Source: Xanthobacteraceae bacterium 501b
Lineage (GTDB): Bacteria > Pseudomonadota > Alphaproteobacteria > Rhizobiales > Xanthobacteraceae
Reading direction: 5' to 3'
Assembly: GCA_000378025.1 (NCBI GenBank)
Contig: KB899087.1
Span: forward strand, 434,001 to 498,000
Length of the DNA: 64,000 nt
Shown: positions 40,180 to 49,539 of the stretch, piece by piece
Layout: every line of letters starts with the position of its first letter
Position numbering within the stretch: the first letter of the stretch is position 1
Position numbers and translations under genes: made by a program
The notes under the pieces: generated by a model
The model's input: the letters and a program-made list of their open reading frames with translations, nothing else
What the model was told of the DNA's origin: nothing
The model's database searches: none

Positions 40180-43098
40180 TCACTGGCCCAGCCTTTCCAG
40201 CAGCGCCGGCACATGCACCTGGTCGGCCTTGTAGTTGCCGGTGAGCACATACATCACGAGGTTGGCGCCGGCGCGGAAGGCGAGTTCGCGCTGGCGCGGG
40301 CCGCCATCGGAGACCGGCAGCATGGGCTGGCCGACATCGTCCAGCGCCCAGGCGCCGGCGAGGTCGTTCGAGGTGATGACCACGGGCGAGACGCCGTCGC
40401 CGGCGCGGGCGGGGCGTTCCTCCGCCTCGTCGGCGGCCGGCAGCGCCTCCACCCAGGTGGTGCCGCCGGTGAAGCGGCCGGGGAAATCGCGCAGCAGGAA
40501 GAACGCCTTGGTGAGCACGTGGTCGCGCGGCACCGGCTCCAGCTCGGGAATGTCGAGGCCTTCGAGTATGGCGCGCAGCGTCGCGTTGGCCGGCGAGCCG
40601 GCGCCATTGGAGCCGGGCAGGGTGGTTTCGGCGTCGCGGGTGTCGAAGATGACGGTGCCGCCCTGCTTCATGAAAGCGTCGACACGGGCCAGCGTCTGCG
40701 CGCTCGGGCGCTCGCTGCCGGGGACGATCGGCCAGTAGATCAGCGGGAAGAAGGAGAGTTCGTCGGTGGCGAGGTTGACGCCCATCGGCTCGCCGGCCTC
40801 CAGCGCCGTGCGCTCGCCGAGAAAGTCAGTCAGCCCCTTCAGCCCGGCGCGGCTGATGGCGTCGGTCTCGGCATCGCCGGTCACGACATAGGCGAGGCGG
40901 GTGGAATTGGTGGCCTGGATGGCGAAGTCGATCTCGCTCTGCGTCATCGGCTTGTCTGGCACGGCGGCGGTGGCCGGCGCGGTGGTGGCCGGCGCGCTTT
41001 GGGCGAGCGGTTGCGTCAGCTTTTGGGGCTGGGCCTGCGCGCCCGGCGGCAGCAGGGCGGCGAGGCCGAGCGCCAGCAGGAGGGCGGCAGCCCCGCCGGT
41101 GGCGCCCTTGGCCGCCCGGCGGGCGGTGAGGCGGGAGACGCCGCCGGCGAGCAGGAACACGATCAGCGCATCGACCAGCAGCAGGGCGAGCAGCGCCACC
41201 AGCAGCGGGGCGCGCAGGTCGCGCGGGGTGCTGTCGCGGTAGGGCTCCAGCCGGCCAAGGCTTGAGAGATCGAGCGGCACCAGCGTGTCGCGCGGCAGCA
41301 GGGCGTTGACCGCCACCAGCCCGTCCGGCGGGCCGTAGAAGCCGGGCGGATGGTCGGCGATGGCGCGGCCGCGATAGCCGACGGGGATCGCCTTGGCGGT
41401 CGGCATGCTGGGGCGGAAGGCGCCGAAGCCGTCGAGCAGGCGGGTGGGCGCGAGCGTCTCGCCGTTCAGCACCGGCCCGCCGGCCGCGTCCACCGCCACC
41501 TCGCTGGCGGTGGAGCCGCCGAGCGCCACCACCCGGCGCAGCATCTCGACGAAGGCGCCCGAGATCGGCAGGTTCGACCAGGAGGTGTCGGCGGTGACAT
41601 GGAACAGCGCCAGCGTGCCGGCGCCGCGCCGCTCGCCGGTGACGAGGGGCGTGCCGTCGGAAAGGGTGGCCCAGGTGCGGGCGCCGAGCAGCCCGTCCGG
41701 CTCGGCCAGCACCTGCCGGTTGACGGTGATGTCGTCCGGCACCGGCACGTCGCGGAACGGGCCCTCAGTGGAAAAGCCGCCGAGCGATTGCGGCTGTTCC
41801 CAGGACAGCGAGCCGCCGAGCACCCGGCCGCCGCGCCGCAGCGTGACGGGGACAAGCTCGTCCGAGCCATTGGCGAGGCGGGGGCCGGCGAAGCGGATGA
41901 GCACGCCGCCGCCCTCGACCCAGCGTGACAGGCGGGCCTGCGTTTCCGGCGGCAGCGTGCCGACATCGGAGAGGATGATGACCGGCAGCTTCTGCTCGAT
42001 GAAGCGGTCCACCGCCTCGGCGGTGGAGGCGCCCTCGGCGGCGCGGATATCGGCGAAAGGGGCGAGCGCGCGGGTGAGGTAATAGGAGGGCGCGAGCAGA
42101 GGCTGGCGCTGGTCGGCGGCGACGCCGGAGACGACGCCCACCGCGCGGCGGCGCCAGCGCTTGTCGAGCAGCTGCACCGCGCCGGCGGAGGCCTCGTCGC
42201 GTATGTCGAGCCGGGCGACCTCGTTGCGGATCTCCACCGGCAGGTCGAAGCGCGCCTCGCTCTCGGTGGCGCCGGGCTCGAAGGCGAAGGGCGCCTCGCC
42301 GAGCGGCAGGCCGCGCATGTCGAATGCGCGCACCACGCCGGCGCGCGGCACGGTCTGGCGGTCGGCGCGCAGCACCTTCACGGTGAGCGCATCCACCGCA
42401 TTGTCGGCGCCGGCCAGCGCCAGCGGCTCGTTCACCCCGTCGACCAGCGTGGTCAGCGGGCGATTGCCTGTGATGGCCAGCAGCTCGGCCGGGGCGGCGC
42501 CGGGGCCGTCAAGCGCCACGCCATCGGAGAGATAGATCACGCTCGCCTGCGGGGCGGCGGCCAGCGCCTTGCCGAGGCTGGCGAAGGCGGCGGCGCGGTC
42601 GGGCACGAAGGGCACGGGGGAAAGGGTGCGCAGGCGCTCGCGCGCCTCGTTCGGCGCCATTACGCGCGGTTCCAGCGGCGGCTCGCCGGTGGGAATGAGG
42701 ATGATTCCGCGCCCTTCGAGATCGGCATCGGCGACCACGCCCTCGGCGCTGGCGCGGCGGGCGGCCCAGCCGGCGGCGGCCGGCCAGCCGGAATCGATCA
42801 GCAGCGCCACCGGGCCTGAAGAGGCCGGGCCGGCGACCGGCGGATTCCAGATCGGGCCGGCGGCGGCGAGAATGATGATGGCCGCCAACAGCAGCCGCAG
42901 CACGGTGAGCCACCACGGCGTGCGGGCCGGGGTTTCCTCCTTCGGCGGAATGTCGAGCAGGAGGCGCATCGGCGCGAAGGCGATCTTGCGCGGGCGCGGC
43001 GGTACCAGGCGCAGCAGGAACCACAGCAGCGGCAGGGCGGCGAGCGCGGTCAGCAGCAGCGGGGTGGCGAAGGCGAGGGGCAGCCCGAACAGGTTCAT
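40180..43098 (-). CDS. DUF4159 protein with BatA-like N-terminus
   Basis: 972-residue membrane protein. Residues 1-80: BatA domain with two helices around MNLFGLPLAFATPLLLTALA and LLLDIPPKEETPARTPWW. Middle: vWA-like region starting ALLIDSGWPAAAGWAARRAS and a long beta-rich region. About residues 625-690: two membrane helices. C-terminal: DUF4159 (FAIQATNSTRLAYVVTGDAE, LSFFPLIYWPIVPG, FDTRDAETTLPGSNG). The ATG overlaps the DUF58 stop (ATGA). It is part of the MoxR-linked membrane system. Confidence 0.88.
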   Translation of the reverse strand: MNLFGLPLAFATPLLLTALAALPLLWFLLRLVPPRPRKIAFAPMRLLLDIPPKEETPARTPWWLTVLRLLLAAIIILAAAGPIWNPPVAGPASSGPVALLIDSGWPAAAGWAARRASAEGVVADADLEGRGIILIPTGEPPLEPRVMAPNEARERLRTLSPVPFVPDRAAAFASLGKALAAAPQASVIYLSDGVALDGPGAAPAELLAITGNRPLTTLVDGVNEPLALAGADNAVDALTVKVLRADRQTVPRAGVVRAFDMRGLPLGEAPFAFEPGATESEARFDLPVEIRNEVARLDIRDEASAGAVQLLDKRWRRRAVGVVSGVAADQRQPLLAPSYYLTRALAPFADIRAAEGASTAEAVDRFIEQKLPVIILSDVGTLPPETQARLSRWVEGGGVLIRFAGPRLANGSDELVPVTLRRGGRVLGGSLSWEQPQSLGGFSTEGPFRDVPVPDDITVNRQVLAEPDGLLGARTWATLSDGTPLVTGERRGAGTLALFHVTADTSWSNLPISGAFVEMLRRVVALGGSTASEVAVDAAGGPVLNGETLAPTRLLDGFGAFRPSMPTAKAIPVGYRGRAIADHPPGFYGPPDGLVAVNALLPRDTLVPLDLSSLGRLEPYRDSTPRDLRAPLLVALLALLLVDALIVFLLAGGVSRLTARRAAKGATGGAAALLLALGLAALLPPGAQAQPQKLTQPLAQSAPATTAPATAAVPDKPMTQSEIDFAIQATNSTRLAYVVTGDAETDAISRAGLKGLTDFLGERTALEAGEPMGVNLATDELSFFPLIYWPIVPGSERPSAQTLARVDAFMKQGGTVIFDTRDAETTLPGSNGAGSPANATLRAILEGLDIPELEPVPRDHVLTKAFFLLRDFPGRFTGGTTWVEALPAADEAEERPARAGDGVSPVVITSNDLAGAWALDDVGQPMLPVSDGGPRQRELAFRAGANLVMYVLTGNYKADQVHVPALLERLGQ

Positions 43099-44042
43099 GC
43101 CGCGTGTCCCGTCTGGTCGGCACCGTCGACGGCGGCGCCCTCGCGGGGCGGCACGGCGCCATGGCCCCCGCTCATGCGCGCATGCAGCGCCAGCAGCACT
43201 TCGCTGGCCGGCCGGTCGGTGCGGTGGACGAGGAAGCTCCAGGTGCGGCGCTCGGCCTCGCGGCGGATGGCCTCGCGATGGGTGGCGACGCGGGCGACAT
43301 AGTCCGCCCGCACCGTCTCGGCGCGGCCGATGGTCAGCGTCGCGCCGCTTTCCGGCTCGCGGAACTCGACCCGGCCGGAATAGGGGAAGGTTTCTTCCGC
43401 CGGATCGCAGACCTGCACCACATGGCCATGCGCGCCGGACGAGGCGAGGCCGGCAAGGCTCGTCACCACCTCCCGCGTCGGGCTCCACAGGTCGCCAAGC
43501 AGCACCACCTCGGCCAGCGGCGAGGGCGCGAAGGCGGGCGGCAGGCTCTGCGGCAGGCTTGCGGCGTGGATGAGCGATTCCGCCATCTTCTCGACGATGC
43601 GGCGCGAGGCGGACGGGTTCATGACGCCGGGAATGCCGACGCGCTCACCGCCGCGCACGAGCAGTTCAGCAAGGGCAAAGGCCAGCACCAGCGCCCGGTC
43701 GCGCTTGGTCTCCCACACCAAAGGCGAGGCGAACACCATGGAGGCCGAAAGGTCCGGCCAGATCCACACCGTGTGGGCGGCCTCCCATTCACGCTCGCGC
43801 ACATACAGATGATCGTCGCGGGCGGAGCGGCGCCAGTCGACACGGTTCGACGGCTCGCCATCGTTGAAGCGGCGGTACTGCCAGAAATTCTCGCCGGTGC
43901 CGGCGCGGCGGCGCCCGTGCAGGCCGTGATAGACGCTGGCCGCGATGCGGCGCGCCTCCAGCACCAGCCGCGGCATGGCGGCGATGAGGCCGGCGGCATC
44001 CTGCGCGGCGCTTCGCACGGCGGTATCGGCCTCGAACTCCAC
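43095..44042 (-). CDS. DUF58 domain protein
   Basis: 315-residue protein of the DUF58 family, normally co-encoded with MoxR ATPases and vWA proteins. The diagnostic motif is present: RRRAGTGENFWQYRRFNDGE, given here as GTGENFWQYR, followed by RVDWRRSARDDHLYVREREW. A vWA-like strand follows (VWIWPDLSASMVFAS). The MIDAS-like D-x-S-x-S is partly present as DLSAS. ATG 44042 gives MEFEADTAV. It overlaps the next gene by 4 bp and is 78 bp after moxR. Biochemical function is unproven for the family. Confidence 0.92.
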   Translation of the reverse strand: MEFEADTAVRSAAQDAAGLIAAMPRLVLEARRIAASVYHGLHGRRRAGTGENFWQYRRFNDGEPSNRVDWRRSARDDHLYVREREWEAAHTVWIWPDLSASMVFASPLVWETKRDRALVLAFALAELLVRGGERVGIPGVMNPSASRRIVEKMAESLIHAASLPQSLPPAFAPSPLAEVVLLGDLWSPTREVVTSLAGLASSGAHGHVVQVCDPAEETFPYSGRVEFREPESGATLTIGRAETVRADYVARVATHREAIRREAERRTWSFLVHRTDRPASEVLLALHARMSGGHGAVPPREGAAVDGADQTGHAA

Positions 44043-44120
44043 CCGGTCAGGTCTCCGTCACACGGTTGGCGGCGTATGCCGCGGGTAATGGTCTGCGGCT
44101 CGCGCCGCGGTTAAACAGGT

Positions 44121-45131
<1,011 letters not shown>

Positions 45132-45220
45132 GCCGTGCTCCTGCAATCCCAAATCCCGCGCTCCACACCGCCCTGCCGGGCGTGCCGCGAGACGTTCTGT
45201 CTTTTCCGTCCTCCGGCATT

Positions 45221-45250
45221 GTGCGTTGCAACAATACGATTGCAATGCAC
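45221..45250. promoter_or_regulatory. Inverted repeat in the divergent moxR/DUF1285 gap
   Basis: GTGCGTTGCAA (45221-45231) and TTGCAATGCAC (45240-45250) are reverse complements at 10 of 11 positions with an 8-nt spacer. It lies 89 bp from moxR and 140 bp from the DUF1285 gene. The binding protein is unknown. Confidence 0.5.
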
Positions 45251-45390
45251 CATCCGCAATTCCACTGGTCGGGACTCGCGTGCCGGCATGGGCTTCCGAA
45301 GGACCGAGCTTACGCTATCTTGCAACCGCGTCGACTATCGGGCGGGGGATCACGACTGCGCGATTGCGGCTGTGTGACACGGATTGGTTC

Positions 45391-45978
45391 ATGAATTCAG
45401 CGGTTTCCGGCCGATTTGACGAATTGGTGCGCGCGGTGGGAAACGGGGCGGAGCGGGCCCTGCCGCCGCTGGAGCGGTGGAATCCGCCCGATTGTGGCGA
45501 AATCGACATCGTGATCGACCGCGAAGGGGTGTGGCACCATGAGGGCCGGCCCATCCTCCGGCCGGCGCTGGTGCGCCTGTTCGCCTCGGTGCTGCGGGCC
45601 GAGGGGACGCGCCATGTGCTGGTGACGCCGGTGGAAAAGCTCGGCATCACGGTGGAGGACGCGCCTTTCCTCGCCGTCGAGATGGCGGTGGAGCCGGGCG
45701 ACGGCGAGCCGCGCCTCGTCTTCCGCACCAATCTGGACGACCTCGTGCCGTGCGACCGCGACCATCCGCTGCGGGTGGAAACACGGGCGGATGGCGAGCC
45801 GCGACCCTATCTGTATGTGCGTCGCGGCCTGTGGGCGCGGCTGACGCGGGCCGTATTCCTCGATCTCGCCGAGCGGGCGGAGGAGCGCGTGGTAGAAGGG
45901 CGGCCCGTGTTCGGCGTCGCCTCGGGCGGGGCGTTTTTCGCCCTGGCGCCCGCCGGGACGCCGAAGGAGGAGGGATGA
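45391..45978 (+). CDS. DUF1285 domain protein
   Basis: 195-residue protein of the DUF1285 family, structurally two stacked beta-rich domains of unknown function. Seen: PPLERWNPPDCGEIDIVIDREGVWHHEGRP (as PPDCGEIDIVIDREGVWHHE), LVRLFASVLRAEGTRHVLVT, PVEKLGITVEDAPFLAVEM and the C-terminal RRGLWARLTRAVFLDLAE. ATG 45391 is chosen; upstream sequence in the frame is antisense to moxR. The stop overlaps the CoA pyrophosphatase ATG (ATGA). It heads the operon DUF1285-nudix-DUF6111-cca, a common alphaproteobacterial order. Confidence 0.92.
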   Translation: MNSAVSGRFDELVRAVGNGAERALPPLERWNPPDCGEIDIVIDREGVWHHEGRPILRPALVRLFASVLRAEGTRHVLVTPVEKLGITVEDAPFLAVEMAVEPGDGEPRLVFRTNLDDLVPCDRDHPLRVETRADGEPRPYLYVRRGLWARLTRAVFLDLAERAEERVVEGRPVFGVASGGAFFALAPAGTPKEEG

Positions 45979-46649
45979 ACGCCGTGCCTGCCAACGTGCT
46001 GACGACGCCGGGCGCGACCGACGCGGCGCCGCTCGATCTCGGCGATTTCCTCGCCCGTGCCCGCACCCGCCTGCTCGCCGTGCCGGACCTCCATGGCGAC
46101 CCGGTGCGCGGCGACCATGAGCTGACGCCGGAATTCCGCGCGCTGGTCGATGCCCGCCCGGTGCGCGGTGCGGCGGTGCTGGTGCCGATCATCGCCCGCG
46201 AACGGCCGACCGTGCTGCTGACGCTGCGCTCGGCGCATCTCTCCAGCCACGCGGCACAGATCGCCTTTCCCGGCGGCAAGATCGATCCGGAAGATGACGG
46301 CCCGCTCGGCACGGCGCTGCGCGAGGCGCAGGAGGAGGTGGGGCTGGCGCCCGGCCTTGTCGCGCCGCTCGGCTATCTCGACGCCTATCTCGCCCGCACC
46401 GGCTACCGCATCATTCCGGTGGTCGGGCTGGTGCAGCCCGATTTCGGCCTGACGCTGAACCCGGGAGAGGTGGACGAGGCCTTCGAGGTGCCGCTCGATT
46501 TCCTGATGAATGACGGCAACCACCAGCGCGAGAGCCGCGAATGGCTCGGCATGGTGCGGACCTTCCACGCCATGACCTTTGAGAAGCGCCGCATCTGGGG
46601 CATCACCGCGGGCATTCTGCGCAGCCTCTATGAGAGGATCTACGTCTGA
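45975..46649 (+). CDS. CoA pyrophosphatase (Nudix, NudL type)
   Basis: 224-residue Nudix hydrolase. The UPF0035 signature of CoA pyrophosphatases is intact: LLTLRSAHLSSHAAQIAFPG, directly followed by the Nudix box GKIDPEDDGPLGTALREAQE then EVGL. It likely cleaves CoA or oxidised CoA into 4'-phosphopantetheine and adenosine 3',5'-bisphosphate. It overlaps the genes on both sides (ATGA with DUF1285, 1 bp with DUF6111). Confidence 0.93.
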   Translation: MNAVPANVLTTPGATDAAPLDLGDFLARARTRLLAVPDLHGDPVRGDHELTPEFRALVDARPVRGAAVLVPIIARERPTVLLTLRSAHLSSHAAQIAFPGGKIDPEDDGPLGTALREAQEEVGLAPGLVAPLGYLDAYLARTGYRIIPVVGLVQPDFGLTLNPGEVDEAFEVPLDFLMNDGNHQRESREWLGMVRTFHAMTFEKRRIWGITAGILRSLYERIYV

Positions 46650-46909
46650 TGGCCCGCATTCTCGCCCAGCTGGCGCTGTTCGTCCTGCCCTTCCTCGCCT
46701 TCGCGCTCTATCTGCGCTACGGCCGAAAGGTCGATTCCTGGCTTTCCGGCTGGTCGCTGCGGGCGATGATCGTCTGCTCGATCATCGCCGTGCTGCTGGT
46801 GGCGGGCAGCCTCGTGGTGATGGAATCCTCTTCGCGCGGGCCGACCACCGGCCGCTATGTGCCGCCGACCTGGCAGGACGGCGTGATGGTGCCGGGGCAT
46901 ATCGAATGA
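46649..46909 (+). CDS. DUF6111 small membrane protein
   Basis: 86-residue protein with two hydrophobic helices (LAQLALFVLPFLAFALYLRY and AMIVCSIIAVLLVAGSLVVM) separated by a short basic loop. The C-terminal tail GRYVPPTWQDGVMVPGHIE is the conserved part of DUF6111, a family found between the nudix and cca genes in Hyphomicrobiales. Function is unknown. Its stop overlaps the cca ATG. Confidence 0.9.
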   Translation: MARILAQLALFVLPFLAFALYLRYGRKVDSWLSGWSLRAMIVCSIIAVLLVAGSLVVMESSSRGPTTGRYVPPTWQDGVMVPGHIE

Positions 46910-48117
46910 ACCCTCTCGTTGAGGGCCGCCCCGGCCTTGCCCGCGTGCTGGCCGCGCTGGATGGCGATGGCGAGGAAGCGCGCATCGTCGGCGGGGCGGT
47001 GCGCGACTGGCTGATCGGGCGCGGGCTGCGCTCCGATATCGACATCGCCACCACGGCCCTGCCGGAAGAGGTGACGGCGAGGGCGAAGGCCGCCGGGCTG
47101 AAGCCGGTGCCGACCGGCATCGAGCACGGCACGGTGACGGTGATCGCCGATGGCGAGCCCTATGAAGTGACGACGCTGCGCGAGGATGTGGAGACCGACG
47201 GGCGGCGCGCCCGCGTCGTCTTCGGCCGCAGCTGGGCGCAGGACGCGCGCCGGCGCGACTTCACCATGAACGCGCTCTACCTCACCCGGTCCGGCGAGCT
47301 GGTCGACCTCGTCGATGGCGCGGCGGACGCGAAGGCGGGGTGCGTGCGCTTCATCGGCGATGCCGACACCCGCATCCGCGAGGACTACTTACGCATCCTG
47401 CGGCTGTTCCGATTTCACGCCGCCTTCGGCCGGGGCCCGCTCGACCCGCCGGCGCTGGCAGCCGCCATCCGCAACCGCGAGGGGCTGGACCGGCTCTCGC
47501 GCGAGCGGGTGCGGGCCGAACTGATGAAGCTCCTCGTCGCTCCCCGCGCGGCCGAGACGCTGGCGCAGATGCAGCAGGCCGGCCTGCTGGCGCCGGTTCT
47601 GGGGCGCGAGGGCGACGTGCCCGCCTTCGTCCGCCTCGCCGAGGTGGAAGCCGCGCTGGGCCTCGCCCCGGACGCGGTGCGCCGGCTCGGCGCGCTCACG
47701 GTGCGCGAGGCAAGCGAGGCACAGGCGCTGCGCGCGGGGCTGCGGCTGTCCAATGCCGAGGCCACGCGGCTGGAGGCGCTCGCCGGCCCGGCGCCGACGC
47801 CCGGCATGTGCGAGAAGGGGCAGAAGGCATTTTTGTACCGCATGGGCCGCGACGCTTTTCAGGACCGGGCGCTGATCGCCTTCGCCCGCGCCGGCGCGCC
47901 GCTGGACGATGAAGGCTGGCGCGCGCTGGCGGCGATCGCCGCCGACTGGCCGATCCCGGCATTTCCGCTGAAGGCCGGCGATTTCCTCAAGCGCGGCATG
48001 GCCCCCGGCCCCGAGTTGGGGGCGGCGCTGAAGCGGGCCGAGGAAGCCTGGATCGAGGCCGGCTTCCCGATGGACGCGCCGGCGCTGGCGGGGATTGTCG
48101 AGGCGGCGGTGGGCTGA
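46906..48117 (+). CDS. cca: CCA tRNA nucleotidyltransferase
   Basis: 403-residue class II nucleotidyltransferase that adds or repairs the 3'-CCA of tRNAs. N-terminal head domain: ARIVGGAVRDWLIGRG followed by the metal-binding RSDIDIATTALPEEV (D-x-D), PVPTGIEHGTVTVIADGEPY, EVTTLREDVETDGRRARVVF, and the neck motif RRRDFTMNALYL with RIREDYLRILRLFRF. ATG 46906 overlaps the DUF6111 stop by 4 bp. The downstream C-terminal region ends SIDAPALAGIVEAAVG-like as in alphaproteobacterial homologues. It is followed by REP elements. Confidence 0.95.
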   Translation: MNPLVEGRPGLARVLAALDGDGEEARIVGGAVRDWLIGRGLRSDIDIATTALPEEVTARAKAAGLKPVPTGIEHGTVTVIADGEPYEVTTLREDVETDGRRARVVFGRSWAQDARRRDFTMNALYLTRSGELVDLVDGAADAKAGCVRFIGDADTRIREDYLRILRLFRFHAAFGRGPLDPPALAAAIRNREGLDRLSRERVRAELMKLLVAPRAAETLAQMQQAGLLAPVLGREGDVPAFVRLAEVEAALGLAPDAVRRLGALTVREASEAQALRAGLRLSNAEATRLEALAGPAPTPGMCEKGQKAFLYRMGRDAFQDRALIAFARAGAPLDDEGWRALAAIAADWPIPAFPLKAGDFLKRGMAPGPELGAALKRAEEAWIEAGFPMDAPALAGIVEAAVG

Positions 48118-48198
48118 GGGCCGTGCCTCGTGTCCGGGGATGAGGGGACGTGGTCGGCACGGGGCGCGTTCGCGCTCGGCCAAGGCCCCCCATTTTTC

Positions 48199-48318
48199 CC
48201 TCATGCCCGGGCTCGACCCGGGCACCCAGACTTCAGGCCGGACCGATGGGCGGAATGTGAGATGATGTGCTGCGGTGACGAAAAGGCTGGGTGCCCGGGT
48301 CAAGCCCGGGGATGAGGG
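48199..48318. repeat. Inverted pair of CCCGGGC hairpins
   Basis: CTCATGCCCGGG-CTCGA-CCCGGGCACCCAGACTT (48200-48234) and the opposite GGGTGCCCGGG-TCAA-GCCCGGGGATGAGG (48290-48317). An equivalent pair occurs at 62985-63096, with the same CCCAGACTT flank. They lie 3' of cca and reach to within 20 bp of the GIY-YIG start. Confidence 0.85.
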
Positions 48319-48334
48319 GACAGAGAAGGGGGCA

Positions 48335-48622
48335 ATGGGTCCGCACTGGGTCTACATCCTCGCCAGCCAGCGCAATGGCACACTGTATGTCGGCGTGACA
48401 CGTGACCTGCCCAAGCGCGTGCATGAGCATCGCACCGGGCTGTTCGGCGGGTTCACCGATCGCTATGCGGTGAAACTCCTCGTCTTCGCCGAGCCGCATG
48501 ACACGGCCGTGGCGGCGATCCAGCGCGAGAAGAACATCAAGCATTGGCCCCGTCGCTGGGAGCTCGCGCTTATCGAGCACGACAATCCCGACTGGCGGGA
48601 CCTCTACGCTGATCTCGTGTGA
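48335..48622 (+). CDS. GIY-YIG nuclease superfamily protein (UPF0213-like)
   Basis: 95-residue small GIY-YIG domain protein. Seen: WVYILASQRNGTLYVGVTRD, the modified GIY..YIG pair (VYI ... YVG), KRVHEHRTGLFGGFTDRYAV, and a late Glu in IQREKNIKHWPRRWELALIE. Chosen start ATG 48335 with AGAAGGGGG upstream; an earlier in-frame ATG lies in repeat sequence. These proteins are widespread, often beside REPs, and their natural substrate is unknown. The last codons and the following bases are duplicated at 48768-48822. Confidence 0.88.
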   Translation: MGPHWVYILASQRNGTLYVGVTRDLPKRVHEHRTGLFGGFTDRYAVKLLVFAEPHDTAVAAIQREKNIKHWPRRWELALIEHDNPDWRDLYADLV

Positions 48623-48822
48623 GGGCGGACAGGCCGGGTCCCCCGGGTCACGCCCGGGGATGAGGGTGATGTTGGATGGGGGCGGGGCGTTTCGCGCGGC
48701 ACAATCCCCCCTCCCTCATGCCCGGGCTCGACCCGGGCACCCAGAGGGCGCGTCGGCTCGACGGAAGGACCTCTACGCTGATCTCGGGCGAGGGCGGACA
48801 GGCCGGGTCCCCCGGGTCACGC
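48599..48822. repeat. 55-bp direct duplication of the GIY-YIG 3' end, with REPs between
   Basis: 48599-48653 and 48768-48822 match at 53 of 55 positions, starting with GACCTCTACGCTGATCTCG (the last sense codons of the GIY-YIG gene). REP hairpins lie at 48637-48665 and 48714-48745. The second copy runs into the stop codon of the LytTR regulator (48817-48819). Confidence 0.9.
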
Positions 48823-49539
48823 GCGGGCAGGAGGCAGCCTTGCGGCGAGCGCCTGTTTCAGCCGGCCGGCCGCGGCGCGGCCGAGGGTGATCGGCTCGGC
48901 CTTGCCGACCAGGGTGAGCCTGACCTCGTCGCGCGAGCGCATGTCGAGACTGCGGACGCGGGCGCAATTGACCAGGATGGAGCGGCCGGCGCGCAGGAAG
49001 GGCGGGCAGGGCAGCAGAGCCTCGAAATGCCCGATATTGCGCAGGATCATCAGCGGCGGCTGGTCGGTCACGTGCACGCGGCTGAAATCGCCCTCCGCCT
49101 CGATGGCGAGAATATCGCCGGGCGCGCAGCGCAGCAGCCGTCCGGGCGCCCGCAGTTCGAGGGTGGCGGGCTCCTTTGGCGGCGGCGCGAGGAGGCGGCG
49201 CGCCCGGTCGAGCGCCGCGTCGAGCCGGGGCTGCGCCACGGGCTTGAGCAGATAGTCGATCGCTTCCACCGCGAAGGCATCGACGGCATATTCCGCATAG
49301 GCGGTGACGAAAATCACCCGGGGCGGAGCAGCCATGCCGGTGAGCAGGTCGAAACCGTCGGCGCCGTTGAACGCGATGTCGAGCAGGATCAGGTCGGGGT
49401 GCAGACGGGCGATCAGCTCCATCGCCTGTGCGACGCTGTCGGCCTCGCCGACAATCTCGACATCTTCATGCGGGGCGAGCAGGCGGCGCAAAGCGCGGCG
49501 GGCCAGCGGTTCGTCATCGGCGATCAGGACGCGGAGCAC
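48817..49539 (-). CDS. LytTR-family response regulator
   Basis: 240-residue response regulator. Receiver domain 1-115: acidic IADDE, phosphoacceptor Asp54 in DLILLDIAF, VTAYAEYAVDAFAVEAIDYL and LKPV. LytTR DNA-binding domain about 135-235: APGDILAIEAEGDFSRVHVT, LRNIGHFEALLPCPPFLRA, GRSILVNCARVRSLD. LytTR domains bind pairs of about 9-bp direct repeats; matching pairs lie at 50696-50725 and 53950-53979, upstream of the secretion operon and the cellulase gene. It overlaps its kinase by 16 bp. The last codons lie in the duplicated segment described at 48768-48822. Confidence 0.95.
   Translation of the reverse strand: MLRVLIADDEPLARRALRRLLAPHEDVEIVGEADSVAQAMELIARLHPDLILLDIAFNGADGFDLLTGMAAPPRVIFVTAYAEYAVDAFAVEAIDYLLKPVAQPRLDAALDRARRLLAPPPKEPATLELRAPGRLLRCAPGDILAIEAEGDFSRVHVTDQPPLMILRNIGHFEALLPCPPFLRAGRSILVNCARVRSLDMRSRDEVRLTLVGKAEPITLGRAAAGRLKQALAARLPPARA

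Noticed and set aside
40213..41265. Long plus-strand frame inside the DUF4159 gene
   Set aside because: Composition is a shadow of GC-rich coding sequence on the other strand (Gly/Ala/Arg/His-rich), with no motif.
48275..48334. Upstream ATG that would extend the GIY-YIG protein by 20 residues
   Set aside because: The extension lies in a REP hairpin and has no resemblance to the family; ATG 48335 has a good ribosome-binding site.
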